Shown piece by piece: positions 1 through 13,049 of a stretch of 64,000 nt of DNA. Location of the stretch: positions 13,890,041-13,954,040 of the forward strand of contig CM026428.1 of assembly GCA_014871385.1 (NCBI GenBank), given 5' to 3'. A program made the position numbers and the translations under genes. The notes beneath the pieces were generated by a model. That model worked only from the letters and a program-made list of their open reading frames with translations. It had not been told where the DNA came from and searched no databases. The stretch comes from Ceratodon purpureus (lineage: Eukaryota; Streptophyta; Bryopsida; Pseudoditrichales; Ditrichaceae). The stretch's first letter is position 1, and each line of letters begins with the position of its first letter.

Positions 1-316
1 GTGAAAACTAGGCGATAGACGCACACAGTACTCGTACAAGTTCTCGAAGATCCGCAAAGAAAGTCTCCGCTACAAACAAGGCTACAACTCGAACAACTTC
101 CAAAAATTGCCACCAACCCCTTCCCTATAATTATTTCGAAATATACTTGCAACAGAAAGTGAAGTGAAGAAACATTTGTGTACTTGATTCAATTCAACGT
201 CTCTGCATCCTGCTGCACCTCTGCTCCAGTGTCTCCTTGACCACCTCGTGCTGGAGCAGCTGATTGCTGCTTTGTGTAAATAAACACAACATGAACTTCC
301 ACATACAGGTCACATT
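1..316. other. 3' flank of the coiled-coil protein gene
   Basis: This stretch lies downstream of the minus-strand stop codon at 319-317, so at least part of it should be the 3' UTR of that gene. I see no coding sequence, repeat or clear polyadenylation signal that I would defend. Confidence 0.4.
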
Positions 317-1786
317 TTACTTCTGCTCCTGCTTGTCTGCTTGCCTGGACCTTCTAGGCTTCTTGCTGGTGGAGGAGGATCCGCTGTGGGAGCTCCGGTG
401 CCTCTTGTGGTGTACAACCTGCTTGGGAACAAACAGTGACCGAAGGAACATGAAGACAGTAACAAAGGGAAGGGCGAGAAGAGCGGCGGCCAAAAACCAG
501 ATAAACTCATTGGTCGCGATCGACGACAAGAACTTGTACTGTCCCAATTTCTCCTTCAAGTGGCTCTGCACTTGCTCGTGATAGCTGTTGGCGGCAGTGA
601 GAACGCGACGGTAGTGAGGACCAGCGAGAGTGTTCACTCTCTCCAAATGAGGAGCAGCAAATGTCTTCGCCTGGTCGACGTAGGGCTTGCTCTTCACCTT
701 GACGGCCTGCAGATAAAAACCATATCACAACAACAAATTAAATTAAAATAACAGAAAATAGATCCCTCCATAAACTGAAGATGAAAAATCACTAATGGAA
801 TCAGGTGACTAAGAGAAGAGTACAACACAAGGTTCAAAACAGGAATACGAAGGAAAAAGTATTATTAGATGGTCAGATGTAGGTTCGCATACCTCCACAT
901 ATGGATTCACAGTCTTCTGGACTGTCTCCACATGAGGTGCAATGTACTCGCGAGATGAAACGCCAGCCTTCTTCACAGTCTCCAGATGGGGAGCAGCAGC
1001 AGCAGCGAGCTTCTGCCACTTCTCTTTGATCAAAGGATTCACCTTGGTGTGGAAAGTATCGAGATGAGGCTTGATATATTCGTGTGCATCAGCAGCTTTG
1101 GAAGAAGCTGACCTCTGGAAGTTCTTCACTACAGGATCGGCGTGAGTAGACCACCGGTCGGAAGCAGTTTTAGTGAAGGTCTCAGCGTGGGTGGCGGCCC
1201 ATGGGGGCAACCAAGACTGGTGAAGGTCATCGAGTTTCTTGGCCTTCTCCTCAGCTTCAGCTTTAGCCTTCAACATAGCGGCTTCAGCAATTTGAAGCCC
1301 ACGCTCAGCCTTTTGAAGACGAAGCTTCTGATCTTCCAACGCCTTAATAGCTTTTTCCTTCTCAGTCAAGTGACTAGTTGCAGTGTCTTCGACAGTCTTT
1401 GCACGGTTTGCGTGCAGGTCCGCCTCAACCCTGAGCTTGTCCGCTTCTTCCTCCAAGGATTTAACCTGAGACTCCAACTCCCGGACCTTTGACATGGCTG
1501 AGTCAATCTTCAGCTGAGCGAGCTTGGTGTTTTCGGTTTCTTCCTTACGTGTACGCAGGGCATCCAATTCTTGCTCCAATTTGCTGATCTTGGATTCCTT
1601 CTCGGACAGGCTCAGCTCCTTGTTCTTCAGTCCTTCCTCGAGTAAACTGAGCTTGGACTTCAGTGCTACTATTTCGTTGCCATACTCATAAGACGGGGGG
1701 ATACCTTCGTCTGCCCTAACCACAGTTGCGATGCTGCAAACCAAGCCGAAGAGGACAATCAACAGCAGTGACCTTGGAGTCGCCAT
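317..1786 (-). CDS. ER-type coiled-coil protein with C-terminal membrane anchor
   Basis: There are two exons on the minus strand, 1786-893 and 706-317, with a GT-AG intron between them (donor GTATGC, acceptor CTGCAG). They join in phase to give 427 residues. I chose the ATG at 1786 because it has A at -3 and starts a clear signal peptide (SLLLIVLFGLVCS, then a charged region after about residue 26); an ATG 30 bases upstream would hide it. Residues about 35-190 are a heptad-rich coiled coil. A region follows with repeated PH-x-E-x-V modules (APHLETV, APHVETV, AAPHLERV, GPHYRRV). Near the C-terminus is a membrane segment (FIWFLAAALLALPFVTVFMF) and a basic Lys/Arg/Ser tail. This layout resembles plant proteins loosely annotated as DNA-repair-ATPase-related or myosin-heavy-chain-related (Arabidopsis At2g24420/At4g31340 type). 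An enzymatic role is not supported; a luminal or ER-membrane tether is inference. A possible 5' UTR splice acceptor lies near 1857. Confidence 0.8.
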
Positions 1787-3130
1787 CTTGAAATTCTTGA
1801 TATGCATTACAGTCACCAGGCTTGGCGATTCTTAATTTTCTTCAATGCCTGCTCACTGCACAAAGAAACACAACAAGATAAGCAAACTTTCGTTTGATAT
1901 AAAAGCAAGAGGCGAAATTCGCGCCTAACCAAATCGCAGTAAATGAAGCTTCAATCACCCCCGGAAAAGTACAAAATTGCATGCGAGGATGCAGAACTAC
2001 AAATAAGTGCCTCCAGAAAAGTCTATCCTTCGTAAAAATAATGAGTAGAAGAAATTTAAACGTGAGTAAAATAGGTCAGCAAAACAAGTGACAGAGACGA
2101 GCACAACTGGAATTCTTGCGAAGTAAGGGCCAAGGTATCACATCACAGGAAGAGCTAAACGGACTGGCGCCAATTAATCAAAACTCCAATCTATTCGCAC
2201 TTAACATCCTCCGCTTCACAACCCCTAAAAACCACAACTGTTGTACAACACTGTAGAGCAACACTGTAGCTAGCGCCAGAAACAGTGGTCGTTGAATACG
2301 ACAACATTCATATCAGCAGATTCAAGAGACCAAAGCGGTCAACCAGTATAATCTACAGCTCGCATAAAACGAGGAAGAGGCTGAGTCCCGGATCCACTGA
2401 TTACAACAACAAGTCTAAAGCAACACATGCTCTAGGACACAAGCGAACTGTTCTAGAAATCCTAGCACTTCAAAGAAAAAACTAACCAAGCTCACAGCAG
2501 AAAAATTCCAACCAGCTCGAACACCTAAACCCTAACCCATCGCCGCGGCGCTTAAGATGGCACGGCACTAGCATTCACACGCAGCTGCTTCACCAGAAGC
2601 AGAGTCCACATCTAACACTTCCCTCTACAAAACCGCCGACCAACAAGCCAAATCTAGCCCCCAAAAAAACCAACACCTCCTCACTCACCACCTGACAAGA
2701 GATCCACAAACAAAAACCAAAAACCACTGCAGAAACCCCCCAAAAAAGTCATCCAGCTAAAAACAAAACCTAGATCAGACACCAAAACAACAACCCACTT
2801 CTCCCAAAACGTCGAAAACTCACCAGACAAGTTCACCAACTAAGAAAAACCTCCCAGGAAAGTAGTAACCTCTCAACACCAACGATCGCCAACTAAACCC
2901 ACCCCAAACAGAAAAAACTCCCACTAACCCAGCTTATCACAAAAAAACCTCACCTTTGGAACCCTTTGGGTACACACACACCTGATCTCTCCCACAAACA
3001 TCATGGTGAAAACCACCAAACACATGAAAACGAAACACCACACAAGCAATGTCACCATGAGTAGTGTACTCCCAAACACACCAGATTCACCATCAGTTGC
3101 TAAAAAACTCATCACTGACCTGCACCAGAA
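1787..3130. other. 5' leader and upstream region of the coiled-coil gene
   Basis: No coding sequence is recognised. From about 2540 to 3000 the + strand is strikingly rich in A and C and poor in G and T, which is the same as a G/T-rich minus strand. That is the skew expected along a minus-strand transcript, so a long 5' UTR or leader intron of the coiled-coil gene may extend to about 3.1 kb. This is inference. Confidence 0.35.
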
Positions 3131-3152
3131 GTGTTGGTGACTAAGTTGCCTC

Positions 3153-3183
3153 CGCTGCTGTGCTGCTGTGCTGCTGTGCTGCC
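3153..3183. repeat. short GCTGCTGT tandem repeat
   Basis: An 8-base unit (GCTGCTGT) is repeated about four times at the point where the strand composition changes from A/C-rich to G/T-rich. Confidence 0.8.
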
Positions 3184-6100
3184 TTGGCAGTCAGTAGATG
3201 ATCTGTGTCTCGCCTGGTGAGCTTGGTAGCATCACAGCAAGCAGCCAGGTGCCCTGCTGCTCCGAAAACCAGGATGTGAAACGAAGACGCCTTTGCACTA
3301 AAAGAGGTCTCTTTGGGGGTGTGGAGCGGCTCCGATGAAAGCATGCTTCATGTGGGTCCTCGAGTTGTCCTCCGAACTGTGCCTTTCCGTCACTCGGAAC
3401 TGTGGAACCGTGGATCTGAGGTGACGACTGCCACTAGGTTCCATTTCTGATCATTTCTTTTGCCCCAAGGTGAGGTTTTTCTCTTTGTTTTTTTCTAGTG
3501 TTTTTACGGTGGTCGGACACAAGTGTGCGAATACTGTGGACCACAGTAATAGTTCACATGGACTTCTACATCTACATCTACATTATTCGAAGAAATAACG
3601 CTTCATTTGGAGATATAAAAGTTATTGAAGCCCACACTATTGTACGTCTATGGCAGGTTCGTTCATAAATAATTCTAAAAAAAGGAATAAATTTAGGATG
3701 GAAAAACAAAAATTTGAGGAATTATTCTATGTGATAGTTTCCTATTTTTAATTCATCTTAATATAAAATGGTTTTTTTTAAATTGAAAAATTGAATTTTT
3801 GGAGACAAAACTTATTATCCCTGATGAACGAATCTGCTATCAACATACTCTATTTAAATTGAAGGATATTTTTTATTTTATTTTGTTGAGACACATGAAT
3901 TATTTTTTGCAATCTACGGCAAAAGCTGAAGAGTTGCTTTGGATACTCATCGCCTGGGTTTCCATCTGGTAAAGGTGAGATTTTACACCCAAATTGAACA
4001 GTATCTAATAAAGAAGTTTCATGGAATTTACTTATTAATTTATATTTGAAGGAGTCTTGATTTTCTACTTCACGGGGATTAATTATATTGGTGAATATGG
4101 AGGCAGTGACAGTAATTGCACGGAACTAAGTGGGCTGAGTGGATTTTTGGGAGGGGTTTTTGGAGGATTTTTTGGGTTGGGGGCTCCAAAATGGTTGCGT
4201 GGATTCTAGAAGGGCCCACTTGCACCTGGTGGCATCCACGTGGCGGAATCAGATTTGTCGAAATGGATCCCAGTGACCAAAAGTGCCAGTATTGGGTGGC
4301 TCAAGGTTTGAGAGAGAGAACAATGCTGGGCATTCTTTTAGGGTTTCTGAGCCGTGCCACCGTCTTTGCCTTAGGCCTGGCTTTAATTACTTTTCTAGTA
4401 CCTTTTCCTTTTTTGAAAAGCTTTTCCAGCAACTAACGAACCCAGATGATTGGGGTGGGACGGTCATTATTTGGTTCTTATGGCATTTTCTTATTTTTGT
4501 GATGAATTTTCTGTGATTTATTAAGTTTTGTAAATTAATAATGAGGTGGGAATTGAGTTGACTGATGCCAACGAGGTTTGAAGGAATTGTTGTTGGAGGC
4601 CGTTGAGCAGGAATTCTTTTAGTTGATCATATGCTGACATGGTGAGGTGGGTCAGGTGGGTGAGGGGGGTTTGAATAACCTCCAGTTGCCTCATGCCCAT
4701 TCTGCCAACTGACCCACTGTAATTGTCCTTTGATCATTTTCATTCAATGCATGAGAGAGATGGGCAGTCTCTTTCTTTGAGTGCTTGGGGGCACAAGTCA
4801 GTGTTCCATATTGAAGTCTTTAGCGTGTATCAAACAGTGATATTTTTACTGGCGAAAAATTGCCTAAAGGCGAAAAATATTTGAGTCATTACTGATTTAG
4901 GCGAAAATAGTATGTTTTCGTGTCAGACTTGGTGCCAAATTTTTCTTGCGCAGTGACTCACTGTCGCCAACTTTTCCTTGGTTTTCTTTATAATTACGGT
5001 GATTTCTATAGAAATAAATGATTTTTTTTGCCAGGATAGAATTTGCGTCGCCAAATCTCCAGTCTCTAAAAAGATTATGTCGCCACCCTAGCACTTTTTC
5101 AAAAACAGTAAAAAAAACACTGGTATCAAATGTGATTTGGGCACTACAAAATGTACCTCTTTTGAAATGTACCTCTTTTGAAATGTCCCTTTTGAGACAA
5201 TATTGCAATAGATTTCACTTGAAGTCTTCATTGTCACATGCCCGTCAAGTATTAGTCATGTGAAAGTAGCTTGTCAAATTTCATTTGTCGTTATAGTCAT
5301 GTGGAAAAGGCTAGAGATACGACAAGAAGCCAAGTTAAATGGTCAATTCTTTATACTTCACATTATACAAGAAGTATGTACCAGATAATTTGTGCATAAG
5401 TTTAATAAAAATTTAGTATTTTATTTATGTTTTTGGAATGATGTCTTGGATTTGAACCAACGTTTCAATAGAAGAGTCAAAATTCAAGTGCCATTCAAAA
5501 TATAACTCATATGAAGACTTCAATATAAAACAATAGCAGAAGTGTTTGGCAATTTTTTTTCAGTCTCAACTTGCACTATCTTCAAATATACACTAGAGTT
5601 TTTAGAGTCTTCATTAATTTAAGATTCATTATAAGATCTAACTTCAAGGTAAGTCTTAGAGGGATTTGTGAGAAACATAAATTATAAAGAAGGCTATGAG
5701 AATTGGTAGGATTTATTACTATTTTTTTTAATTCGTATCAAAATCAAAGTTAATTCCATACAATTAGAATATGTCTTGTTTAAATCTATGGCTAAAATTA
5801 TACCAAATGAATATTGTACGAAGTATATCAATCATATTAGACTAATATGTATAGTCACTTCGAGTCTTTAAAAAATACCATAAGCTTTTCTTTATACTCA
5901 ATCAGAATTCATATTTTTTGAGTTAAATACATGGTACCTTTGCAAATAACTTTATTGAACTTGTTCTTGGTTTATTCAATTGCTATAGATTTATAATGAT
6001 TACAAAATCAAATGATCTTATAAAAAATTGGATTATCTTTTGTTACAAATTAGAACATTTTCATCTTATTGAAATGCTAGTACATGTTATTTTGGCAATT

Positions 6101-7096
6101 GTAATAGTAATTTCATTAAAATGAAAAGTCATTTTCTAAATGAATTCATTAACGATGGCTTTGTATAAGTTAAAATAAAAATTGAATGTATTATTGCCTT
6201 ACATATTAGGAGGGTTAGAATGGATGCAATATCAATCGTGTTTGACCATGATATACAAACTTTTAGTCAAAGGAAATTATATGATGGATTGAATAATGCT
6301 TCAGGTAACATTTACCGTATACGTTTCGTTCATACAATATAAAATAGAGCCAATGCACCACCCTAAGCCTCATATCTGCATACTCCCAAATAAAAATACT
6401 GACTACAATTCTTTACTTATAAAAATTCATTCAAAGATTCAATATTCTTGTGCATTTACTTCATATTTCAATGAAGCTTTAGCATTTTACTCAACATGAG
6501 AATTTTACCTTGAGTAGAACATCAACAGCATCAACACAATCACACAAGAACAAATAGTTTTAAATAAAAACTAAAACCTTGCACTAAAAAAAAAACAAAA
6601 GAATGCACACCCATTAGAATCTAAACTAAAATTCCCATCAAATATCACCAAAACAAAATAAATAAAAATATTTCAAAACCTCTAATTCTCACACCAATAA
6701 TTTCCTTTGAGGACCAACCAACAGATGGCACCCCACACCACCTCCACATCAGCAACCTGCCCCACCCAACCGCCTCTTTATCTACCAATTGCTGATCATA
6801 CACAACCTCCATAATCTACAATTTACAAGTGTCAATCGCCACAATCAACCAGTTGGAAGGCCACAGGCTCAACAATCTCCCAAACCCAAACAAACTCAAT
6901 CTCCTCTTGAACCAATCCACCCCACTTTCCTCAAGCCATGAATCCCTCCCTCCATATGTCACTGCATCCCAACTGCAAGGAAAAAACAAACAACCAAACT
7001 CACAATTTTGAAGCCTTCACATCACATGTAATAACTTCACAACTCCCTCAAATCACATTCCTTGCCTCCAAAACCAATCTCAAGAGCCAACACTTC
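3184..7096. other. gene-free region with strand-skewed blocks
   Basis: No supportable gene. From 3450 to about 4700 the + strand is G/T-rich; from about 6500 to 7080 it is A/C-rich; the middle is plain AT-rich DNA. A short 17-18-base direct repeat (units around AAATGTACCTCTTTTG) sits near 5150-5190. Open frames here (for example 4116-4436) show no family motif and reflect the base skew. Confidence 0.4.
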
Positions 7097-7220
7097 ATGT
7101 AAGTTTATGTAAGTATATGTAAGTTTATGTAAGTTTATGTAAGTTTATGTAAGTATATGTAAGTTTATGTAAGTTTATGTAAGTTTATGTGATTTTATGT
7201 AAGTTTATGTGAGTTTATGT
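7097..7220. repeat. 10-bp tandem array, unit AAGTTTATGT
   Basis: Twelve units of AAGTTTATGT or one-base variants (AAGTATATGT, GATTTTATGT, GAGTTTATGT) run from 7101 to 7220 with no slip in register, preceded by a partial ATGT. The unit is near the helical repeat, so an A/T step recurs on one face of the DNA. The array sits at the boundary between A/C-rich and G/T-rich DNA, upstream of the kinase gene. Confidence 0.95.
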
Positions 7221-7966
7221 AAGTTTTGTTTCAGTTGTGGCCCAGTTTGAGACCAAAGTTGAAGCTTTGGACTAGTTGGGTCACTTTTATGATAGTTTCT
7301 GCTTCTTTGGGTTGCATTTCTGTGTCGAGATTACACATTGCTGAAGATTCAGTTTTGTGCAGGTGAGTTTCAGCATAGGGTTGGATTGGAACTGATCACG
7401 TTACCAGTTGGGTGTTTGGTTGCCATTTGGTTTCTGTTGAGGTGTGTTTTTGGAACTCCACGCTTGAGTGTTAAGCTTTTCTGTGGGAGAGGTTTTGGCA
7501 TGCATAAGGGAGATGTCAGTGTGTGTTTTGTATGTCAGGTGTTTGTGGCTTTTGAAGGTGGGTGAGGAAGAAGTGGAATGTGTGGGAGGGGGTTATTTGT
7601 ATGGTATTGGTTTATGCTGGGTTGGAGATTTTCGTATGTTGAGGTGAAGATTGTATTCATGGAATTCAGGTTTTGGTTTTAGGATTGGGTGTGGATGTGG
7701 TGTGGTCATTGTTGGATCGTGAAGTTTTCTGGTGGTTGTTGGGATCATCGGGCATTTTCATGATGGTGGGGTGGTATGTGGGTTATGCGAATGAGTTGGA
7801 TGTGTAGCAATCTGATCTGTTGAAAACCCTAATTCTGAGCAGAGTTTCAGTGTTATGCAGAGGGTTTTTGTGAGGGCGATGGCATTGATATGTGGTTACA
7901 TTGACTTTGGTAGGTTGAAGCTCTGTACGAAGAAGGGTTTGGAAAATTGATTCAGTGGGGAGCATC
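7221..7966 (+). other. leader / promoter-proximal region of the PfkB kinase gene
   Basis: G/T-rich on the + strand, with no defended coding sequence. The likely first codon of the kinase is at 7967, but the reading frame stays open some way upstream, so an extra 5' coding segment or a long 5' UTR cannot be excluded. Confidence 0.4.
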
Positions 7967-10900
7967 ATGGAAGGGGCTCAAAGAAGGATGGGTACCATAG
8001 CCCGCCATCTTTCGGACTCTACCTCGTTGCATGCGCTGGTGAGCCTCTCAAGGGTGAAATATTTTGTGGATTTTTATTGATGATCGACTGTTTAAGTATA
8101 CCTTTCATGGTACTAACCTGTTCCGGTTATTATTCATGCAATTGGATCCTCTCAGAATGTTTGGTTTTGATTTGGAACTGAAAATGAACTCCTCTGCTCC
8201 CAATTCAAGTTTTTTAGCTCAAGAAAATAATGTAACACGATTTTATTCTAAACAACTATTAAACTGCATATAATTATGCAGCTTAGGGTTAGCTAAGGAC
8301 ATTCATGTTTGAAGGTCTTCGTTTGTTGATCACAGATGTGACGTGGTTCATTGTTTTTGGAATTCCAGGCTTATGAACATTCTCAACATAATCGTAAACC
8401 TGGAGATAAAGTACCTGTGGTAATTGGAGGGATGGTACTTGACATTCAAGCTACACCCACAGGAGGGCGGCTCCTTCGAGGAAGTACCACACCTGGCGAA
8501 GTAATCCTCTCATTTCCATTACTTGGTTATGATTTGCTACTCCTTGTCGCTGCAGCAATGTCTTGCATATTCAGGTTAAACCTTGTTACATAATGAGGTG
8601 CACTTTGTATCATAACCTATCTTTCCCTTGAAGGGTGCAGGTGACCTTTGTCAGAGGAGGCGTGGCAAGAAATGTTGCGGAAAACATGGCCCTTCTTGGA
8701 GCACGTCCATTTCTCATAAGCGTAATTGGTGACGACGTTGCTGGTAAGAGTCTAAACTTTGATGAGTTGTTGTGTATTACCAAGGGAGGTCACTCATTGA
8801 ATGTGGGCAATTCATCCAACTTTTTATCACGTTTTTTTTCGTTGACGTTTTGTTGTTTGGCTCTTTTGATTCCTCTGCGTAGTTTCTGGGTCATCTTCGA
8901 GGATATTCATCCTCAAATAGACGATGCCAAGTAATTGAAGATTTTGTTAATTGCAGGGGAATCCATGTTGAACCACTGGAAGTCTCTTGGGCTCTCTGTA
9001 GAAGGTAAACGATTGCATTTAATTCTTGATTTTGCCACAAGTTAACTTTAGGATAACGCAACTATGCGAATATGTTCGTCGTGTTTGCGTTGCTTATTAC
9101 AGTTATGGACCCTTAGGCTATGGGCATTGATTTGTTCCGTATCCTTGTAGAAACAAATAAGCAGCTGGTGTTCATGATATGAGAACTACTGGATGTACAT
9201 ACTTTGCTGACATATGCGCGACAGGGATTCGCAGGTGTACAGGAATAACAACTCCAGTGGTGTCCGCTGTTTTTGACAAGCAAGGCGAGCTAGCTGCAGC
9301 TGTTGCAGACACCTATGCCATCGTAAGTTTGTCATTGATTTAAATACTTGTGAACTTTTTCTTTTGTTAGTATTGACTTAATATGTATAGTCGATTATTA
9401 GTCTAGAGGACAGTGTATCGAAGTGGAACGCAGCAAAAACTGGTTCTATGGTCGTGTTTAAAACATGATGCAGGATCCACCAAGTGCAGTACACAGATGT
9501 GTTGAAGTCGAAGACGTCTTCAAGTTCTTCTAGATTGAACCAAATTGATTCAAGTTGGAGTGGTACTGTGGTAACGTGTTTAATGTGTTATGTTACAAGG
9601 ACAGGAAGAGCGCTTAACAAGTGAATGGATTAAAAAATTTGAGGATATCATAAAACGAGCACCAATTGTTATGCTTGACGCCAATCTGCTACCTCCTGCA
9701 ATGGAAGCTGCTTGCAGTTGTAAGTTTCTGACCTTAATGATGGTTGTTTTGTAGAGGTTTATTGGTCCTTGATTTGTTAATTCTAAGTTCCGTCTTGAAG
9801 AAACTTTTAGCAAAGAAGTACTTGGGTCTTGTAAGAAACTTGGTTATCATGCATTGAATCACTGTTTGTGCTGTCATAACCAGTGGCCAAGGAGGCAAAC
9901 GTGCCAATCTTTTTTGAGCCTGTATCAGTAGCGAAGAGTGTTAGAGCATCCAAATTCCTAAATCTGGTGCGTGGTATCCCTTCATTGCTGATGTTTCTTG
10001 AATGTACTCCTTATTGTAAGGCTTTAGTAAATCAACAATCATCTCTAGTCTGGTCTACAATAAAATGTCTTGAAGTTTATCGGAAGCTTTCGAACAATGT
10101 GTCCTTATATTGTGCTTCACCATTTTTGTACACATGAGACTATGGTACTGAGTTGATAATCCATATAAAATAAGTATTTACAGGTTCTTAACAACCATAT
10201 AGGTGAAAATTGAGATATTGCCGAAAAGCTGCAGAAGCCTTGAGTTCTTGAGAACGGTGTTGCTTGACTTTTCTCGTTGTCTCTCACCTCTCTTTTAATT
10301 AATGTGTTGTTATGTTTGAGTGTATCATCTCTCTTTGAATCACCCGTTGTGTTCTCAGGCAACTTAGAAAATCATCTCATCGTATTTATCTTCTTTTCAC
10401 TTCTGAAGTTTTTGCACATCAACCATTGGAGCCTAAAATTTGGAGGCGGTCTAATGGCGTTTGTTGGAACTGTCCTATCAGTAAACGCTTTTGGTAACGT
10501 TTGAAAGAAAAGGAATCTTTAAATCTGCATGAATATTTTGGAATGATACATATAGCTGTTTGTGTTGCAGATAACTTATACGTCACCTAATGAGGCCGAG
10601 CTAGTTGCTATGGCTGAATCTTTGCTACAAGATCGGAAGCTGGAAAAGAGACTGCTTGACCATGAGGTTCCTGCTGAAAAGAATTTGAAAGAGCCAGCTG
10701 CTTCACTTTGGCGAATGCGACACTCCATTCGAGCTTTACTGGACACTGGCTTAGATTATATCATTCTCACTATGGGGAGCCATGGAGCAGTATTATGCTC
10801 ATTGTCGTCTACCAACCCCCAAAATTTTAGGTGAGGTTTTTTGATTTTGAACTTCGACGTCATGTGCATTACTTTGTTTGACAAGGGCCAGTTTGTAGTT

Positions 10901-11717
10901 GGGTCTCAATGAAGTTTTATAAATTGTGATACTAGCTGCTTTATGTGTTACATGCTAAGTGAAGGCAGATATTTCATGTAGTTGTTTTTGTGCATGTGTT
11001 TGCTATTATTATTGAGGAGACTTCCTTGGTCTGCCTTCGGAGCAGAACTGTGCAGAAAAACTCTCCATCTCGGAACATCGAAAATGATTCAGGAATCAGT
11101 TTCCTTCACTTTCCTGCGCTACCTGCTTCTATTTCCAACTTGAGCGGAGCTGGTGACTGTTTAGTAGCAGGAACTATGGTAGCTCTCTCTTCGGGTGCGG
11201 ACGTCTCAAGTGCTTTGGCTTATGGTGTATCTGCATCCAAGTGGGCGGTTGAATCGGATTCTAATGTATCACCGAACTTGGATCAGCATTTAGTATCTGG
11301 TAAGCTTTTTCTTATGCTTAACCTCCGATGTCTAGCTCTGTCTGAAGCATTCATCAGCATGATGAAAGGTTGGTTGTAAGATTTGGCCCACCTACGACTG
11401 TTGCTTTCTAGATACGATGAGCTTTTCAGTAGTCAGTCCATGCTTGAATAGAAGTACTTAAAGCATAAACCATGATAGATTTATAATAACATGCTCGCTT
11501 GTTGAATCATTAAACAGTTAATGCACTATGTTGGAGTCAAATGAACTCATGCACATCTGTATTTGTCAAAGCTCAGAACTCAGAAACTGTGGAGTGTTCA
11601 TTTTGTGTGAGGTTCTGAAACAATCCAGTTCACTAGTGTTGAAATTTGTGATGCTACATCAAAATTGCAGATGGGGCAAAGAAGGTAATGTCGATGGCTC
11701 AACAACTAGTGATATGA
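7967..11717 (+). CDS. PUKI: PfkB-family kinase, probable pseudouridine kinase
   Basis: Ten exons, all with GT-AG borders and consistent phase: 7967-8038, 8369-8500, 8641-8743, 8957-9004, 9225-9322, 9605-9719, 9884-9966, 10571-10830, 11046-11299 and 11671-11717. Together they give 403 residues. The family phosphorylates pseudouridine to its 5'-monophosphate; in Arabidopsis the pseudouridine kinase (At1g49350) works in peroxisomes with a glycosylase that removes the base. Seen here: an N-terminal substrate region (VVIGGMVLDIQA), the glycine-rich PfkB motif FVRGGVARNVAE (residues 71-82), LISVIGDD, VMLDANL, IFFEPVSVAKS, SPNEAEL and the anion-hole/catalytic motif LSGAGDCLVAGT with the base Asp341. 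The motif order and length match the plant enzyme. The C-terminus ends LVI, with no PTS1; instead residues 7-15 read RMGTIARHL, fitting a minor PTS2 peroxisomal signal. The acceptor of exon 6 was set by frame (a competing AG lies five bases upstream). Confidence 0.9.
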
Positions 11718-13045
11718 GGATTCTGCTCCGACAAAAGTAAGTAGAATATTGGTCGTTGAGATGTATTTAGTCCTAATATGGCAGTGTAAACACTGTAAAG
11801 GCTTTCGCTTCTAGGAATCAGGTCCTTTCTATGTTCCCAGGCTTCCTGAGTGCTCCAGCAGAACATTGGTGAGCTTTCTTAGTCTGAACTCTTGGTACCC
11901 CTATTGTAGCATACAACCATTTTATGATTATTTTTTTGATGAAAGTAGTAGCTTAATAATGATATAGCATGTTTGTTCATGTTCTTATGGATACATTGGA
12001 GTTGGATGTTTTGTTTTAGTCGCACAAAATTGACACTGAAGCCAACATTTTGAATACAACCTTGCTTTTATAAGTTGCAATTTATGTCATTGCATAATTG
12101 TTGTTGCAGAAATTGGAATGTTAACTTTAGTCATTATATATAGGAATGTTGTGGTATATAAGCAACTTTGTACAACTTTGTACAATTTGTCTTTTGAAAT
12201 TAATATAATGTGCTACATTCCTACTGGTTTGGATCCAAGTAAAAAATAATGTATTACTTAAAATCTTTCATTGCTTGATATTAAGCCAATAAATTTCCTT
12301 ATAACTATTAATTGCAATAAAAGTAATACCTAGCAAAATTTTGGTATGGGTTTAATCAAATTTCATCAATTTGCTATTAATCTATAATTGATGAAATTTG
12401 ATATGGTACAAATTTTCAAGCCATTGCATCAAAAACAAAAATTAGGTGGCAAGAGTGATGATGGCAAGTAATAAAAATAAGAAGGTGTTGAAAGAGCAAG
12501 AGAGGATGAGAGTAAGTTGATAAAACAAGACAATATGTTGGAAGAATAAAAGACCTTTAAAGGAATACAATAAGATAAGTTGAAAATAATTTGTACATCA
12601 TTAGTTGTCTTTAGATTTGTCACCTTCACGTGCAATCAAATGTGTGCATGCTTTTAGTTTACGATTGCCTTGTATCTACTTTGAAGTTTGAAATCTTGAA
12701 AGAAACAGAAATAAAACATGATGGAAAATAAATAAGTACATATAATTTTAAAAACCACAAACCTCTAATTTATTAATATAGATTGTCTTTTGATATAAAT
12801 ATTTTATAATCTGTAAATATGATGCATATCATACTTGTGTAATTTTTCTAATTTTCCAATGTTGGAAGATTATGTTGATAATTTTGTATGTTTTAATTGA
12901 CATTATCAATATGAAAAAATAACAAAAACAAAAGAATTTTGGATAATGTTTGAATACTTCTTTTGTTAAATTCCAATTTTTTTTTATTGATGATAGAAGT
13001 GAAATATTTTGTTTACTATTTTTATTCTAATTAAAGGTTATTTAC
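11718..13045. other. 3' flank of the kinase gene and AT-rich spacer
   Basis: The first few hundred bases probably hold the kinase 3' UTR. The rest is AT-rich spacer with no gene, RNA or inverted-repeat element that I can support. Confidence 0.4.
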
Positions 13046-13049
13046 TTAA

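Noticed and set aside
2525-2542. Telomere repeat (CCTAAACCCTAACCC)
   Set aside because: Only two units or so; not an interstitial telomere array.
7097-7220. CRISPR-like regular repeat
   Set aside because: Ten-base units with no spacers, in plant nuclear DNA: a tandem repeat.
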